A program made the translations under genes and the position numbers. The notes below the pieces were generated by a model. It did no database searches, was not told where the DNA came from, and was given only the letters and a program-made list of their open reading frames with translations. Shown here one piece after another: positions 1 to 5,782 of a stretch of 5,914 nucleotides of DNA (the first letter of the stretch is position 1; every line of letters begins with the position of its first letter). This stretch comes from Chloroflexota bacterium (lineage in GTDB: Bacteria > Chloroflexota > Anaerolineae > Anaerolineales > DRMV01). The DNA lies in the NCBI GenBank assembly GCA_013153135.1, contig JAADFA010000006.1, positions 1 to 5,914 of the forward strand. The letters run 5' to 3'.

Positions 1-5
1 CTGGA

Positions 6-120
6 AGCCCGCGGCTAGCATAAAATTACGCGTGGATAGTTCAGCCCAACGCGCGGCGGCGAGGATAGCGGCGGGTTCAGCCGCCCGCGGCGTGGGCTTT
101 AACAAGATTTGCCTGCACCC
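6..120 (+). repeat. Structured dispersed repeat, copy A (upstream of the pheS promoter)
   Basis: This copy matches the reverse complement of 5783-5914. Exact blocks are 6-15, 19-27, 57-70, 80-91 and the 19-nt tail 102-120, separated by substitutions and short indels. It can fold as an outer helix 6-10/94-98 (AGCCC/GGGCT). Hairpin H1 pairs 29-33 with 49-53, has a bulged A at 48, an inner arm 34-37/44-47 containing one A·C mismatch, and a 6-nt loop. Hairpin H2 pairs 70-74 with 81-85 around a 6-nt loop and can extend past a bulged C86. The tail 102-120 is outside the helices. No reading frame is conserved between copies because single-base indels break each frame. Family and function are not recognised; a MITE/REP-like element or a structured RNA are both possible. 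Confidence 0.8.
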
Positions 121-136
121 CCTCAGAAACTCACCC

Positions 137-165
137 TTGACGGAACGCGAGGACGCGCGCATAAT
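137..165 (+). promoter_or_regulatory. Sigma-70-type promoter of the pheS-pheT operon
   Basis: The -35 element TTGACG (137-142) and the -10 element CATAAT (160-165) are separated by an ideal 17 bp. The expected transcription start is near 172, about 20 nt before the base of T-box stem I, which is the usual arrangement for a T-box leader. The position is inferred from consensus matching only. Confidence 0.72.
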
Positions 166-280
166 AGTAGCCGTCCGCCCAGCGGAGGCGATAACGGCGA
201 AGACGGAGGAAAGTAGGCTGGCGAAAGCCGACAGAGAGGGGTGGGCGTGGGCTGAGACCCGCCCTCGGGGGAAACCAGCC

Positions 281-292
281 GAAGTTCCCTCC
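281..292 (+). promoter_or_regulatory. T-box specifier loop, 3' strand with UUC (Phe) specifier
   Basis: Between helix 275-280 and helix 288-292 the 3' side of the internal loop reads GAAGTTC. The GAA faces AGTA of the 5' side, the usual loop E/S-turn geometry. The next base plus the last three bases, TTC at 285-287, sit in the codon-reading position. UUC pairs with the GAA anticodon of tRNA-Phe. The assignment follows from the two flanking helices, which pair without mismatches. Confidence 0.85.
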
Positions 293-433
293 CGAGCCGC
301 CCGGGGGAACGGGCCGCTGTCAGGCCTCAGTAGTCCGGGCCGCAGCCCCAGCGTTACGTGGGGAGCCCGTCACGGCTCTTTAGGGCGCCGTCGCGGGTGC
401 AACGAGCGGGCCATGGCCGCGCCATGGTCAAGC

Positions 434-469
434 AGGGTGGTACCGCGGAGGCTGGCCGCCTTCGTCCCT
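434..469 (+). promoter_or_regulatory. T-box antiterminator with UGGU acceptor-binding bulge
   Basis: The conserved T-box sequence AGGGTGGTACCGCGG occupies 434-448. Helix A1 pairs AGGG (434-437) with CCCT (466-469). The 7-nt bulge TGGTACC (438-444) contains UGGU, which pairs with the NCCA end of uncharged tRNA; its fourth base U fits discriminator base A, as expected for tRNA-Phe. Helix A2 pairs GCG (445-447) with CGT (463-465). The 3' strands of both helices are also used by the terminator hairpin, so the two folds exclude each other. Confidence 0.9.
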
Positions 470-493
470 GGGGCGAGGGCGGCTTTTGGTTTT
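455..493 (+). terminator. T-box attenuator: intrinsic terminator before pheS
   Basis: Twelve base pairs join 455-466 to 472-483, two of them G·U, with a 5-nt loop. The run TTTTGGTTTT (484-493) follows. The U-tract is interrupted by GG, which is a little unusual but is offset by a very GC-rich stem. This is the default fold when tRNA-Phe is charged. Confidence 0.88.
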
Positions 494-524
494 AATGCCC
501 GTGCTCCAGCGAGGGAGTGCACGT

Positions 525-531
525 GGGAGGT
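525..531 (+). promoter_or_regulatory. pheS ribosome binding site
   Basis: GGGAGGT lies 6 nt before ATG 538. It settles the start in favour of this ATG over an in-frame GTG at 517, which has no purine-rich site at the right distance. Confidence 0.8.
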
Positions 532-537
532 GGAATC

Positions 538-1605
538 ATGTTGGAAGACCTGGAACGCGCGTATCAAAACGCACTCGCGGAGTTAGATGAGGTCGCGGAC
601 CAGGACGCGCTGGAGGCTTGGCGCGTGCGGCACCTGGGCCGCAAAGCGCCCCTCATGCGCGCATACGGCCGGTTGCGCGACCTGCCGCCCGAGGAACGGC
701 CTCAAGTCGGTCGGCGCATCAATGCGATGCGCGACCATCTGCAGAACGCATACGAAGCCAAGGCGCACGCCCTACGAGAGGCCGCGTTGCGCCGCTCCTT
801 GGAAGAGGAACGTATTGACGTCACCCTGCCCGGCCGACCCAAGCCCATCGGCCGCCTGCACCCAACCACCCGCACCATCCGCCACATTGTGCGCATCTTC
901 CAAGATATGGGCTTTCAGGTCTTCCGCTCGCGCGAGGTCGAAACTGACGAATACAACTTCCAGCTGCTCAACATCCCGCCTCATCACCCCGCGCGCGACA
1001 TGCAAGACACGTTTTACGTACGTACGCCCGGCGCCCAGGAGGGCGAAACCCCGCCTGTGGTGTTGCGAACCCATACCTCGCCGGGCCAGATCCACGCGAT
1101 GCGCTTCTACGCTTCCCTCAACCCCGAGAATCCGCCGCCCATCCGCGTGGTGCTGCCCGGCATGGTCTTTCGTTATGAACAAATCACCGCGCGCTCGGAA
1201 ATTCAATTCACCCAGGTCGAAGGCCTGGTGGTCGGGCGTAACATTTCCTTCGCGGACCTCAAAGGCACCCTCAACGAATGGGCACGACGCATGTTCGGAC
1301 AGCACGTGCGCACGCGCTTCCGCGCGTCCTACTTCCCCTTCACCGAGCCCAGCGCGGAGATGGATGTCGAATGCTTCCTGTGCGGCGGTAAGGGTTGTCC
1401 CGTGTGCAAATACACGGGCTGGCTTGAGGTCCTGGGCTCAGGCATGGTACATCCGGTCGTGCTCAAGAACGGCGGTTACGACCCCGAGAAGTTCACCGGC
1501 TTTGCCTTTGGTATGGGCCCTGAGCGCATCACTATGCTACGCCACGGCATCAAGGATATTCGCTTCTTCTGGAGCAACGACGTCCGCTTGTTGGAGCAAT
1601 TTTGA
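538..1605 (+). CDS. pheS: Phenylalanine--tRNA ligase alpha subunit
   Basis: This is the catalytic subunit of cytoplasmic (alpha-beta)2 phenylalanyl-tRNA synthetase, which activates Phe with ATP and charges tRNA-Phe. The product is 355 aa, normal for the family (about 330-360). The N-terminal ~90 residues are charged and helical, the expected tRNA-binding coiled coil. The class II core follows: LHPT (108-111), NFQLLNIP (140-147), HPARDMQDTFY (150-160), RTHTSPGQ (177-184), the motif 2 region (210-230) ending QVEGL, FPFTEPSAEMD (267-276), a Cys4 knuckle C279/C282/C287/C290, GSGMVHP (300-306) and motif 3 GFAFGMGPER (321-330). Motif 2 reads RYEQ..ARSE..F.QVEGL where most bacteria have RRD..DATH..-FHQ-EGL; I recall this variant from Chloroflexota, so it is probably lineage-specific and not degenerate. 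Start ATG 538 is chosen for its ribosome binding site. pheT follows after 51 nt, and expression should depend on the upstream Phe T-box. Confidence 0.97.
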   Translation: MLEDLERAYQNALAELDEVADQDALEAWRVRHLGRKAPLMRAYGRLRDLPPEERPQVGRRINAMRDHLQNAYEAKAHALREAALRRSLEEERIDVTLPGRPKPIGRLHPTTRTIRHIVRIFQDMGFQVFRSREVETDEYNFQLLNIPPHHPARDMQDTFYVRTPGAQEGETPPVVLRTHTSPGQIHAMRFYASLNPENPPPIRVVLPGMVFRYEQITARSEIQFTQVEGLVVGRNISFADLKGTLNEWARRMFGQHVRTRFRASYFPFTEPSAEMDVECFLCGGKGCPVCKYTGWLEVLGSGMVHPVVLKNGGYDPEKFTGFAFGMGPERITMLRHGIKDIRFFWSNDVRLLEQF

Positions 1606-1639
1606 GCGCCTGCCCTCGCGGGAACCCGGCTCACCGCGC

Positions 1640-1656
1640 GACCAAGGAGGTTGGTC
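1640..1656 (+). promoter_or_regulatory. pheT ribosome binding site displayed in a hairpin loop
   Basis: AAGGAGGT (1644-1651) is a near-ideal Shine-Dalgarno sequence 5 nt before ATG 1657, and it selects this ATG over the in-frame TTG at 1651. It also forms a perfect hairpin: GACCAA (1640-1645) pairs with TTGGTC (1651-1656), leaving GGAGG (1646-1650) as the loop. The stem ends directly at the start codon. Whether the hairpin affects translation is unknown. Confidence 0.75.
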
Positions 1657-4209
1657 ATGAAGGTGCCCATCTCGTGGCTTAAAGATTATGTGGATATCCC
1701 CGTATCGGTCGAAGAGCTGGCCCGACGTTTAACCAACGCGGGTTTGGAAGTTGAGGCCGTGCATTATGTGGGCTTGCCCATGCCCGAAGACACCACAGGG
1801 CTGGACTTTAAGGTCTCTGGCCTGGCATGGGATCCGGAGAAGATCGTGGTCGCGGAGGTGCGGGAAGTTGTGCCGCACCCCAACGCAGACCGGTTGGTGC
1901 TGGCCCGGGTGTTTGACGGCCAGGAAGAACACATGGTGGTCACCGGCGCGCCCAATCTCTTTCCTTATAAAGGCCAGGGGCCTCTGGACCCGCCCCTCAA
2001 GGTGGTCTATGCAAAAGAAGGCGCGGTGCTGAATGACCCATACAACCCGGGTCAGACCATGCGACTCAAGCGGCGCAAGATTCGGGGCGTAACGTCGTAC
2101 TCCATGGTGTGCTCCGAGCGGGAACTGGGCATTTCGGACGAGCATGAGGGCATCATCATCTTGGACCCCGACGCGCCCACGGGCACGCCCCTGGTTGACT
2201 ACATGGGCGACGCGGTCTTGGATATCGCGATCACGCCCAACATGGCGCGCAATTTGGGCCTGATCGGTATTGCGCGTGAGGTCGCGGCGCTTTTCGGCAC
2301 CGAGCTGCGCAAACCCGATACCCGGCTGCCCGAGGATGGTCCTTCTATCCAGGGCCGGGCCGCGATCCGCATTACGGACCCAGACGTAAACCCGCGCTTT
2401 GCCTTGGGCTTGATCGAGGGCGTACGCATTGGCCCCAGTCCGTATGAAGTGCAGCGTCGTCTGCGCCTGGCCGGGATGCGTCCCATCAACAATATCGTCG
2501 ACGCCACCAACTATGTGATGCTGGAATGGGGCGAGCCGCTGCATGCGTTCGATTACGATGTGCTGCGCGAGCGAGCGGAGGGCGGGGCGCCGACCATCAT
2601 CACTCGCCGCGCACAGCCAGGCGAAACCATCACCACCCTGGACGGCGAGACGCGCACCTTGCCGCCGTACGCCATCGTGGTCGCGGATACGCAGGGTCCC
2701 CTCTCCATCGCGGGCGTGATGGGCGGCCAGGAAAGCGAAGTGAACCCGCAGACCACACGCGTGTTGCTTGAGGCCGCGGTGTGGGATCCCATCACCATCC
2801 GCCGGGTGAGCAAGGCCCTCAAGCTCAACACCGAAGCCGCGTACCGTTTTAGCCGGGGCGTGCATCCCGCGTTGGTGCCGCTGGCCTTGGGCCGCGCACT
2901 ACGCCTGATGCAGCAGTGGGCCGGTGGTGTGGTCGCGCGCGATATCCTCGACGCGTACCCCAAGCCGCATCGCGACCCGGTCAACGTCATTACTCCGCGC
3001 GATGTGCAGCGCTATCTGGGGCTGAACCTGAGCGCGGAGGCCATCGCGGACTTGTTGCGCCGGTTGGAGTTCGAGGTCACCATCGAGGGCGAGGGACCGG
3101 ACGCACGGCTGGTTGTGCGCACTCCGCCCCATCGCCTCGACATTGGTGAGGGCGTGGTAGGCCGGGCAGATTTAATGGAAGAAATCGCGCGGCTGTACGG
3201 CTACGATCGCATTCCCGAAACTCGCCTGGCCGATGAGCTGCCGCCGCAGGTCAGCGATCCCCGGCTGGAGGGCGAAACGCAAGTGGTTGATACCCTGGTC
3301 AAGCTGGGCTTGCAAGAGGTCATCACCTATCGCCTCACCTCGCCCGAGCGGGAAGCGCGCGCATTGGCGCCTGGTGTGACGCCGCCGCCCGAAGATGCTT
3401 ATGTGCAGCTGCTCAACCCCATTTCCGAGGACCGCCGCGTGTTGCGCCGTGCGCTATTGCCCAATCTGCTCGAGGTCGCGGAGCGCAACGCGCGTTTTGT
3501 GGAGCGGCAGGCGCTGTTTGAAGTCGGGCCGGTTTTCTGGCCGCGTGAGGGCGAATTGCTGCCTGACGAGCCCGCGCATCTGGCCATCTTGCTCACCGGG
3601 CCGCGCGAGCCCGAATACTGGACCGATGAGGCGCCCGAAACCATGGATTTCTACGACCTCAAAGGCGTGCTCGAAGGGCTCGCCCAGGCTTTGCACCTGG
3701 AAGAACCGCTGCGTTTTGAGCCTGCCCAGCATCCGTCTATGCATCCGGGCAAGACCGCGGTGGTTTACCTGGGCGCGCGCGCGATCGGCCATGTAGGCGA
3801 GCTGCACCCCGAGGTCGCGGCGCGATACGACATTCCGTACCCCGTCATTGTGGCCGAGCTCGAGCTTGCGCCCCTGGTGGACGCGATCCCCGAGCGCTAC
3901 ACCATCCGCCCGATTTCACCCTACCCGCCCGTGGTCGAAGATGTGGCCTTTATCGTGGACGAAGCCATCCCCGCAGCCCAGGTCGAGCAGGTGATTCGCG
4001 AGGCGGGCGGTGCGCGGTTGGTGCGCGTGGAACTGTTCGACGTGTATCAGGACCCTGAGAAACTCGGCCCGGGTAAGAAGAGCCTAGCCTATCATCTCAC
4101 GTATCAAGACCCGACGCGAACGCTAACGGATAAGGACGCGGCCAAGATCCGCAAGCGCATCATTCGCCGGGTGGAACAAACTTTGGGGGCCAAACTGCGC
4201 GGGGGCTAA
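1657..4209 (+). CDS. pheT: Phenylalanine--tRNA ligase beta subunit
   Basis: This is the large subunit of phenylalanyl-tRNA synthetase, which binds tRNA-Phe and hydrolyses mischarged Tyr-tRNA-Phe. The product is 850 aa, slightly longer than the usual ~800. The extra length appears to lie in the N-terminal OB-fold tRNA-binding region (about 40-150), which contains HPNADRL (74-80). CSERELGIS (152-160) closes that part. The B3/B4 editing domain (about 210-400) carries RPINNIVDATNYV (275-287), EPLHAFD (293-299, whose H296 aligns with the conserved editing-site His), IAGVMGG (351-357) and RFSRGV (397-402). B5 ends with EEIARLYGYDRIP (508-520). The catalytic-like core has NPISEDRRVLRRALLPNLL (587-605). 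The C-terminal FDX-ACB anticodon-binding domain covers about 756-848 and includes GKKSLAYHLTYQDP (806-819) and TLTD (822-825). It is the second gene of the operon and is followed by a strong terminator. Confidence 0.97.
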   Translation: MKVPISWLKDYVDIPVSVEELARRLTNAGLEVEAVHYVGLPMPEDTTGLDFKVSGLAWDPEKIVVAEVREVVPHPNADRLVLARVFDGQEEHMVVTGAPNLFPYKGQGPLDPPLKVVYAKEGAVLNDPYNPGQTMRLKRRKIRGVTSYSMVCSERELGISDEHEGIIILDPDAPTGTPLVDYMGDAVLDIAITPNMARNLGLIGIAREVAALFGTELRKPDTRLPEDGPSIQGRAAIRITDPDVNPRFALGLIEGVRIGPSPYEVQRRLRLAGMRPINNIVDATNYVMLEWGEPLHAFDYDVLRERAEGGAPTIITRRAQPGETITTLDGETRTLPPYAIVVADTQGPLSIAGVMGGQESEVNPQTTRVLLEAAVWDPITIRRVSKALKLNTEAAYRFSRGVHPALVPLALGRALRLMQQWAGGVVARDILDAYPKPHRDPVNVITPRDVQRYLGLNLSAEAIADLLRRLEFEVTIEGEGPDARLVVRTPPHRLDIGEGVVGRADLMEEIARLYGYDRIPETRLADELPPQVSDPRLEGETQVVDTLVKLGLQEVITYRLTSPEREARALAPGVTPPPEDAYVQLLNPISEDRRVLRRALLPNLLEVAERNARFVERQALFEVGPVFWPREGELLPDEPAHLAILLTGPREPEYWTDEAPETMDFYDLKGVLEGLAQALHLEEPLRFEPAQHPSMHPGKTAVVYLGARAIGHVGELHPEVAARYDIPYPVIVAELELAPLVDAIPERYTIRPISPYPPVVEDVAFIVDEAIPAAQVEQVIREAGGARLVRVELFDVYQDPEKLGPGKKSLAYHLTYQDPTRTLTDKDAAKIRKRIIRRVEQTLGAKLRGG

Positions 4210-4246
4210 CAGCAGGCGAGCAGCCTTCCTGCCCAAGGACAAAAAC

Positions 4247-4276
4247 AACGGGGGCCGCGCTACACGGCCCCCGTTT
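4247..4276. terminator. Bidirectional intrinsic terminator between convergent genes
   Basis: An uninterrupted 11-bp stem joins 4247-4257 (AACGGGGGCCG) to 4265-4275 around a 7-nt loop. Plus-strand transcripts from pheT see only a short TTT after the stem. Minus-strand transcripts from the binding-protein gene see GTTTTTG, a better U-tract. It lies 37 nt past the pheT stop and 30 nt past the stop of the converging gene, so it likely serves both. Confidence 0.85.
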
Positions 4277-4306
4277 GCCTTCGTTCGTCGAAGTTGACGT
4301 TGGATC

Positions 4307-5695
4307 TTAGTGGAATTCCGCGTAGAGTTCCTCTGCGGTCTGTTGCAGCTGCTTCAACAGGTCCGGGATTTGCTCGGCCTTGAAGTCCGGCTGGAAAATT
4401 TGGGACGCATATTCGCCCACCGCGCGGCGCACCGCGCTCCAGGAGGCATCCCGCGGCTCAAACTTCTTCATGGTCTCATCACTCTCGAACCACGTTACTG
4501 CCGCGGCCCATTGCGGGTTCTCTTGTTTGTAGTCTTGGATCAAGTCCAACGTGCTCTTGCGGGTGGGGAAGTACCCGCTCGCGCGGATCCACTTAGCCTG
4601 ATTCTCGGGTTGGGTGAACCATTTGATGAACAGCCAGGACGCGAGCTCCTGCTCGGGAGTGGAGCGGATGATGGCAAAGGATGGGCCGTACACGTTGATG
4701 ACCGGCTTCACGCCTTCCTTCGCGGGGAAGGGGATAAGGGTCCATTCGTCCTTGACGCCCGAGTCTTCGAAGGCCTTGAGCTGATAGGGGATGCCTGCTT
4801 GGCTACTGGTCGTGAACAGGGCTTGGCGCGTTGCGAACTCGGGATTCGGATAGCGGCTCTCGCTAATCCAGGCGCAGCCGTCGTCGTAAAGCTTCTTGAG
4901 GAAGGTTAGGGCCTCTTGGGCTTCGGGCGTATCAAAGGTGTAATGCCCCTGCTCATCCACGATTTCGCCACCGAAGGCCCAGATCCAGGACGCGATGGAG
5001 GACGCGCCTGCGTTAACCACCCAGCCGCCGGTGCCATCGTTGTCGGGGTTGTCGTCGTTCAGGTTAGCCTGGTATGCGGCGCAGGCTTGCTCATAAAACT
5101 CTTCGGGTGTGCGCGGGGGCTCGTCAAAGCCCAGCTCCTTGGCCCAGCTGACGTTGTAGAACATGTATTGGCCCGAGCGCTGCACCGGGAAGCCGTAGCG
5201 CTTGCCGTTGACCACGTCTTGCTCCCAGAAAATGGGGAAGAAGTCCTTTTGTTCCTCCTCGCTCAGGCCGTAAGTCGGGTCGTTGACGTATTGGTTCATG
5301 TCCGCGATGATGTCGCCGCTCATATCCCAGGCCAGCATCTGGTTCTGATAGCCGACCACCACGTTGGGCAGCTCGCCGCTATTGATGGCCGCGTTCATCT
5401 TGTCGAACATCTCACCATAGCCGCCCTGGTTGATGGGTACGACCTCAATGCCCCACTCGTTGGTCTCGTTGAATTCTTTAACCATGGCCTCCAGGGCTTC
5501 ACCGACCCCACGGCTCCACACGTGCCAAAATTCGACCTTCACGCCTTGCAAGTTGACCTCAGCGGTTTCGGTGGCCACTTCGGTCGGCTCGGCCTCGGTC
5601 GGCGCTGTGGTGGGCGTGGCTTCGTTGCCGCACGCGGCCAGGCCCAGCACCAGCAGGAGCACCACACCGAGCCACCACCAGCGGATTTGCTTCAT
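4307..5695 (-). CDS. ABC transporter extracellular substrate-binding lipoprotein (family 1, sugar type)
   Basis: The product (462 aa) is a high-affinity binding protein tethered outside the cytoplasmic membrane; it should deliver a ligand to an ABC importer. It starts MKQIRWWW, then a hydrophobic stretch (9-21) and a lipobox LAAC with lipidated C22. A Thr/Glu/Pro-rich linker (about 24-48) follows. The body resembles the SBP_bac_1 (UgpB/MalE-like) fold: VKVEFWHVW (52-60), NGKRYGFP (163-170), YNVSWAKELGF (180-190), PPRTPEEF (193-200), GGEIVDEQG (242-250), and GYFPTR (374-379) in the C-terminal lobe. NDDNPDNDG (213-221) is an acidic Asp/Asn loop resembling a metal-binding loop. C205 and C274 could form a disulphide. 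The ligand cannot be told from sequence; sugars or glycerol-3-phosphate-type compounds are typical for this family. No permease or ATPase gene is in the window, and the gene ends at a terminator, so it appears monocistronic here. ATG 5695 is supported by a strong ribosome binding site. Confidence 0.93.
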   Translation of the reverse strand: MKQIRWWWLGVVLLLVLGLAACGNEATPTTAPTEAEPTEVATETAEVNLQGVKVEFWHVWSRGVGEALEAMVKEFNETNEWGIEVVPINQGGYGEMFDKMNAAINSGELPNVVVGYQNQMLAWDMSGDIIADMNQYVNDPTYGLSEEEQKDFFPIFWEQDVVNGKRYGFPVQRSGQYMFYNVSWAKELGFDEPPRTPEEFYEQACAAYQANLNDDNPDNDGTGGWVVNAGASSIASWIWAFGGEIVDEQGHYTFDTPEAQEALTFLKKLYDDGCAWISESRYPNPEFATRQALFTTSSQAGIPYQLKAFEDSGVKDEWTLIPFPAKEGVKPVINVYGPSFAIIRSTPEQELASWLFIKWFTQPENQAKWIRASGYFPTRKSTLDLIQDYKQENPQWAAAVTWFESDETMKKFEPRDASWSAVRRAVGEYASQIFQPDFKAEQIPDLLKQLQQTAEELYAEFH

Positions 5696-5703
5696 GACTC
5701 CCT

Positions 5704-5712
5704 ACCTCCTTT
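5704..5712 (-). promoter_or_regulatory. Ribosome binding site of the substrate-binding protein gene
   Basis: On the minus strand AAAGGAGGT lies 8 nt before the ATG at 5695. It is an almost full match to the anti-Shine-Dalgarno sequence, which suggests efficient translation, as is common for binding proteins made in excess over their transporters. Confidence 0.85.
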
Positions 5713-5720
5713 CTCGAAAT

Positions 5721-5773
5721 GCGAGGCTCGCTTGACATGGATATTTTACCATTCTCGCGGTCGCTCGCCTCGC
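5721..5773. repeat. Inverted repeat GCGAGGC/GCCTCGC bracketing the putative binding-protein promoter
   Basis: GCGAGGC (5721-5727) and GCCTCGC (5767-5773) are perfect inverted arms, 39 bp apart, on either side of the extended -10 element at 5743-5751. The inner arm is itself part of an 11-bp palindrome GCGAGGCTCGC (5721-5731), just after the expected transcription start. This could be an operator pair for a dimeric regulator, but the arms are short and GC-rich and may be chance. Confidence 0.35.
5743..5751 (-). promoter_or_regulatory. Extended -10 promoter of the substrate-binding protein gene
   Basis: The minus strand reads TGGTAAAAT, a TGn plus TAAAAT extended -10 element. The hexamer 17 bp upstream (GAGGCG) does not resemble a -35 box, which an extended -10 promoter can tolerate. 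The predicted start near 5736 gives a leader of about 40 nt. Confidence 0.5.
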
Positions 5774-5782
5774 GCCCCGATC

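Larger units (their letters stand above)
195..493 (+). promoter_or_regulatory. T-box riboswitch leader, phenylalanine-specific (tRNA-Phe sensor)
   Basis: This is a class I transcription-attenuating T-box in the 5' leader of pheS-pheT. Stem I has a base helix 195-198/296-299 with GA-rich kink-turn-like flanks, then 205-209/288-292. Above it lies a specifier loop with AGTA (212-215) opposite GAA (281-283), then helix 216-221/275-280. An AGAGAG stretch (233-238) and a CTGAGA apical loop (252-257) fit the distal tRNA-elbow contacts. The specifier triplet is TTC (285-287), a Phe codon, which agrees with the downstream genes. A 9-bp stem III (409-417/421-429) precedes the T-box sequence at 434-448. 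Known mechanism: uncharged tRNA-Phe pairs with the specifier and with the UGGN bulge, stabilising the antiterminator so that pheST is transcribed. Region 300-408 should hold stem II and the IIA/B pseudoknot; I did not resolve these. Confidence 0.93.

Noticed and set aside
6..120. tRNA gene or CRISPR repeat as an explanation of the edge element
   Set aside because: There is no cloverleaf with a T-arm GTTCNANNC and acceptor stem of the right size, and there are no evenly spaced short repeats with spacers.
517..537. GTG 517 as the pheS start (seven extra residues)
   Set aside because: A ribosome binding site at 525-531 lies inside that extension and is correctly spaced for ATG 538; the extension MHVGGGI is not PheS-like.
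32..586. 184-aa open frame on the plus strand before pheS
   Set aside because: It runs through the repeat, the promoter and the whole T-box into pheS; its bases are accounted for by RNA helices, and it lacks a ribosome binding site and any family resemblance.
587..1660. 357-aa open frame overlapping pheS in another frame
   Set aside because: It is Arg/Ser/Thr/Ala/Pro-rich shadow sequence of pheS with no recognisable domain.
1729..2865. 378-aa open frame on the minus strand
   Set aside because: It is antisense to pheT, whose protein is unmistakable; long shadow frames are expected in GC-rich DNA, and the translation is low-complexity and His/Arg-rich.
4310..4909. 199-aa open frame on the plus strand antisense to the binding-protein gene
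   Set aside because: It is a shadow of a clear lipoprotein gene on the minus strand, has no ribosome binding site and begins inside the convergent gene end.
5732..5760. TTGACA on the plus strand at 5732-5737 as a promoter leading out of the window
   Set aside because: No -10-like hexamer lies 16-18 bp downstream (the region is GC-rich), so it is probably coincidental.
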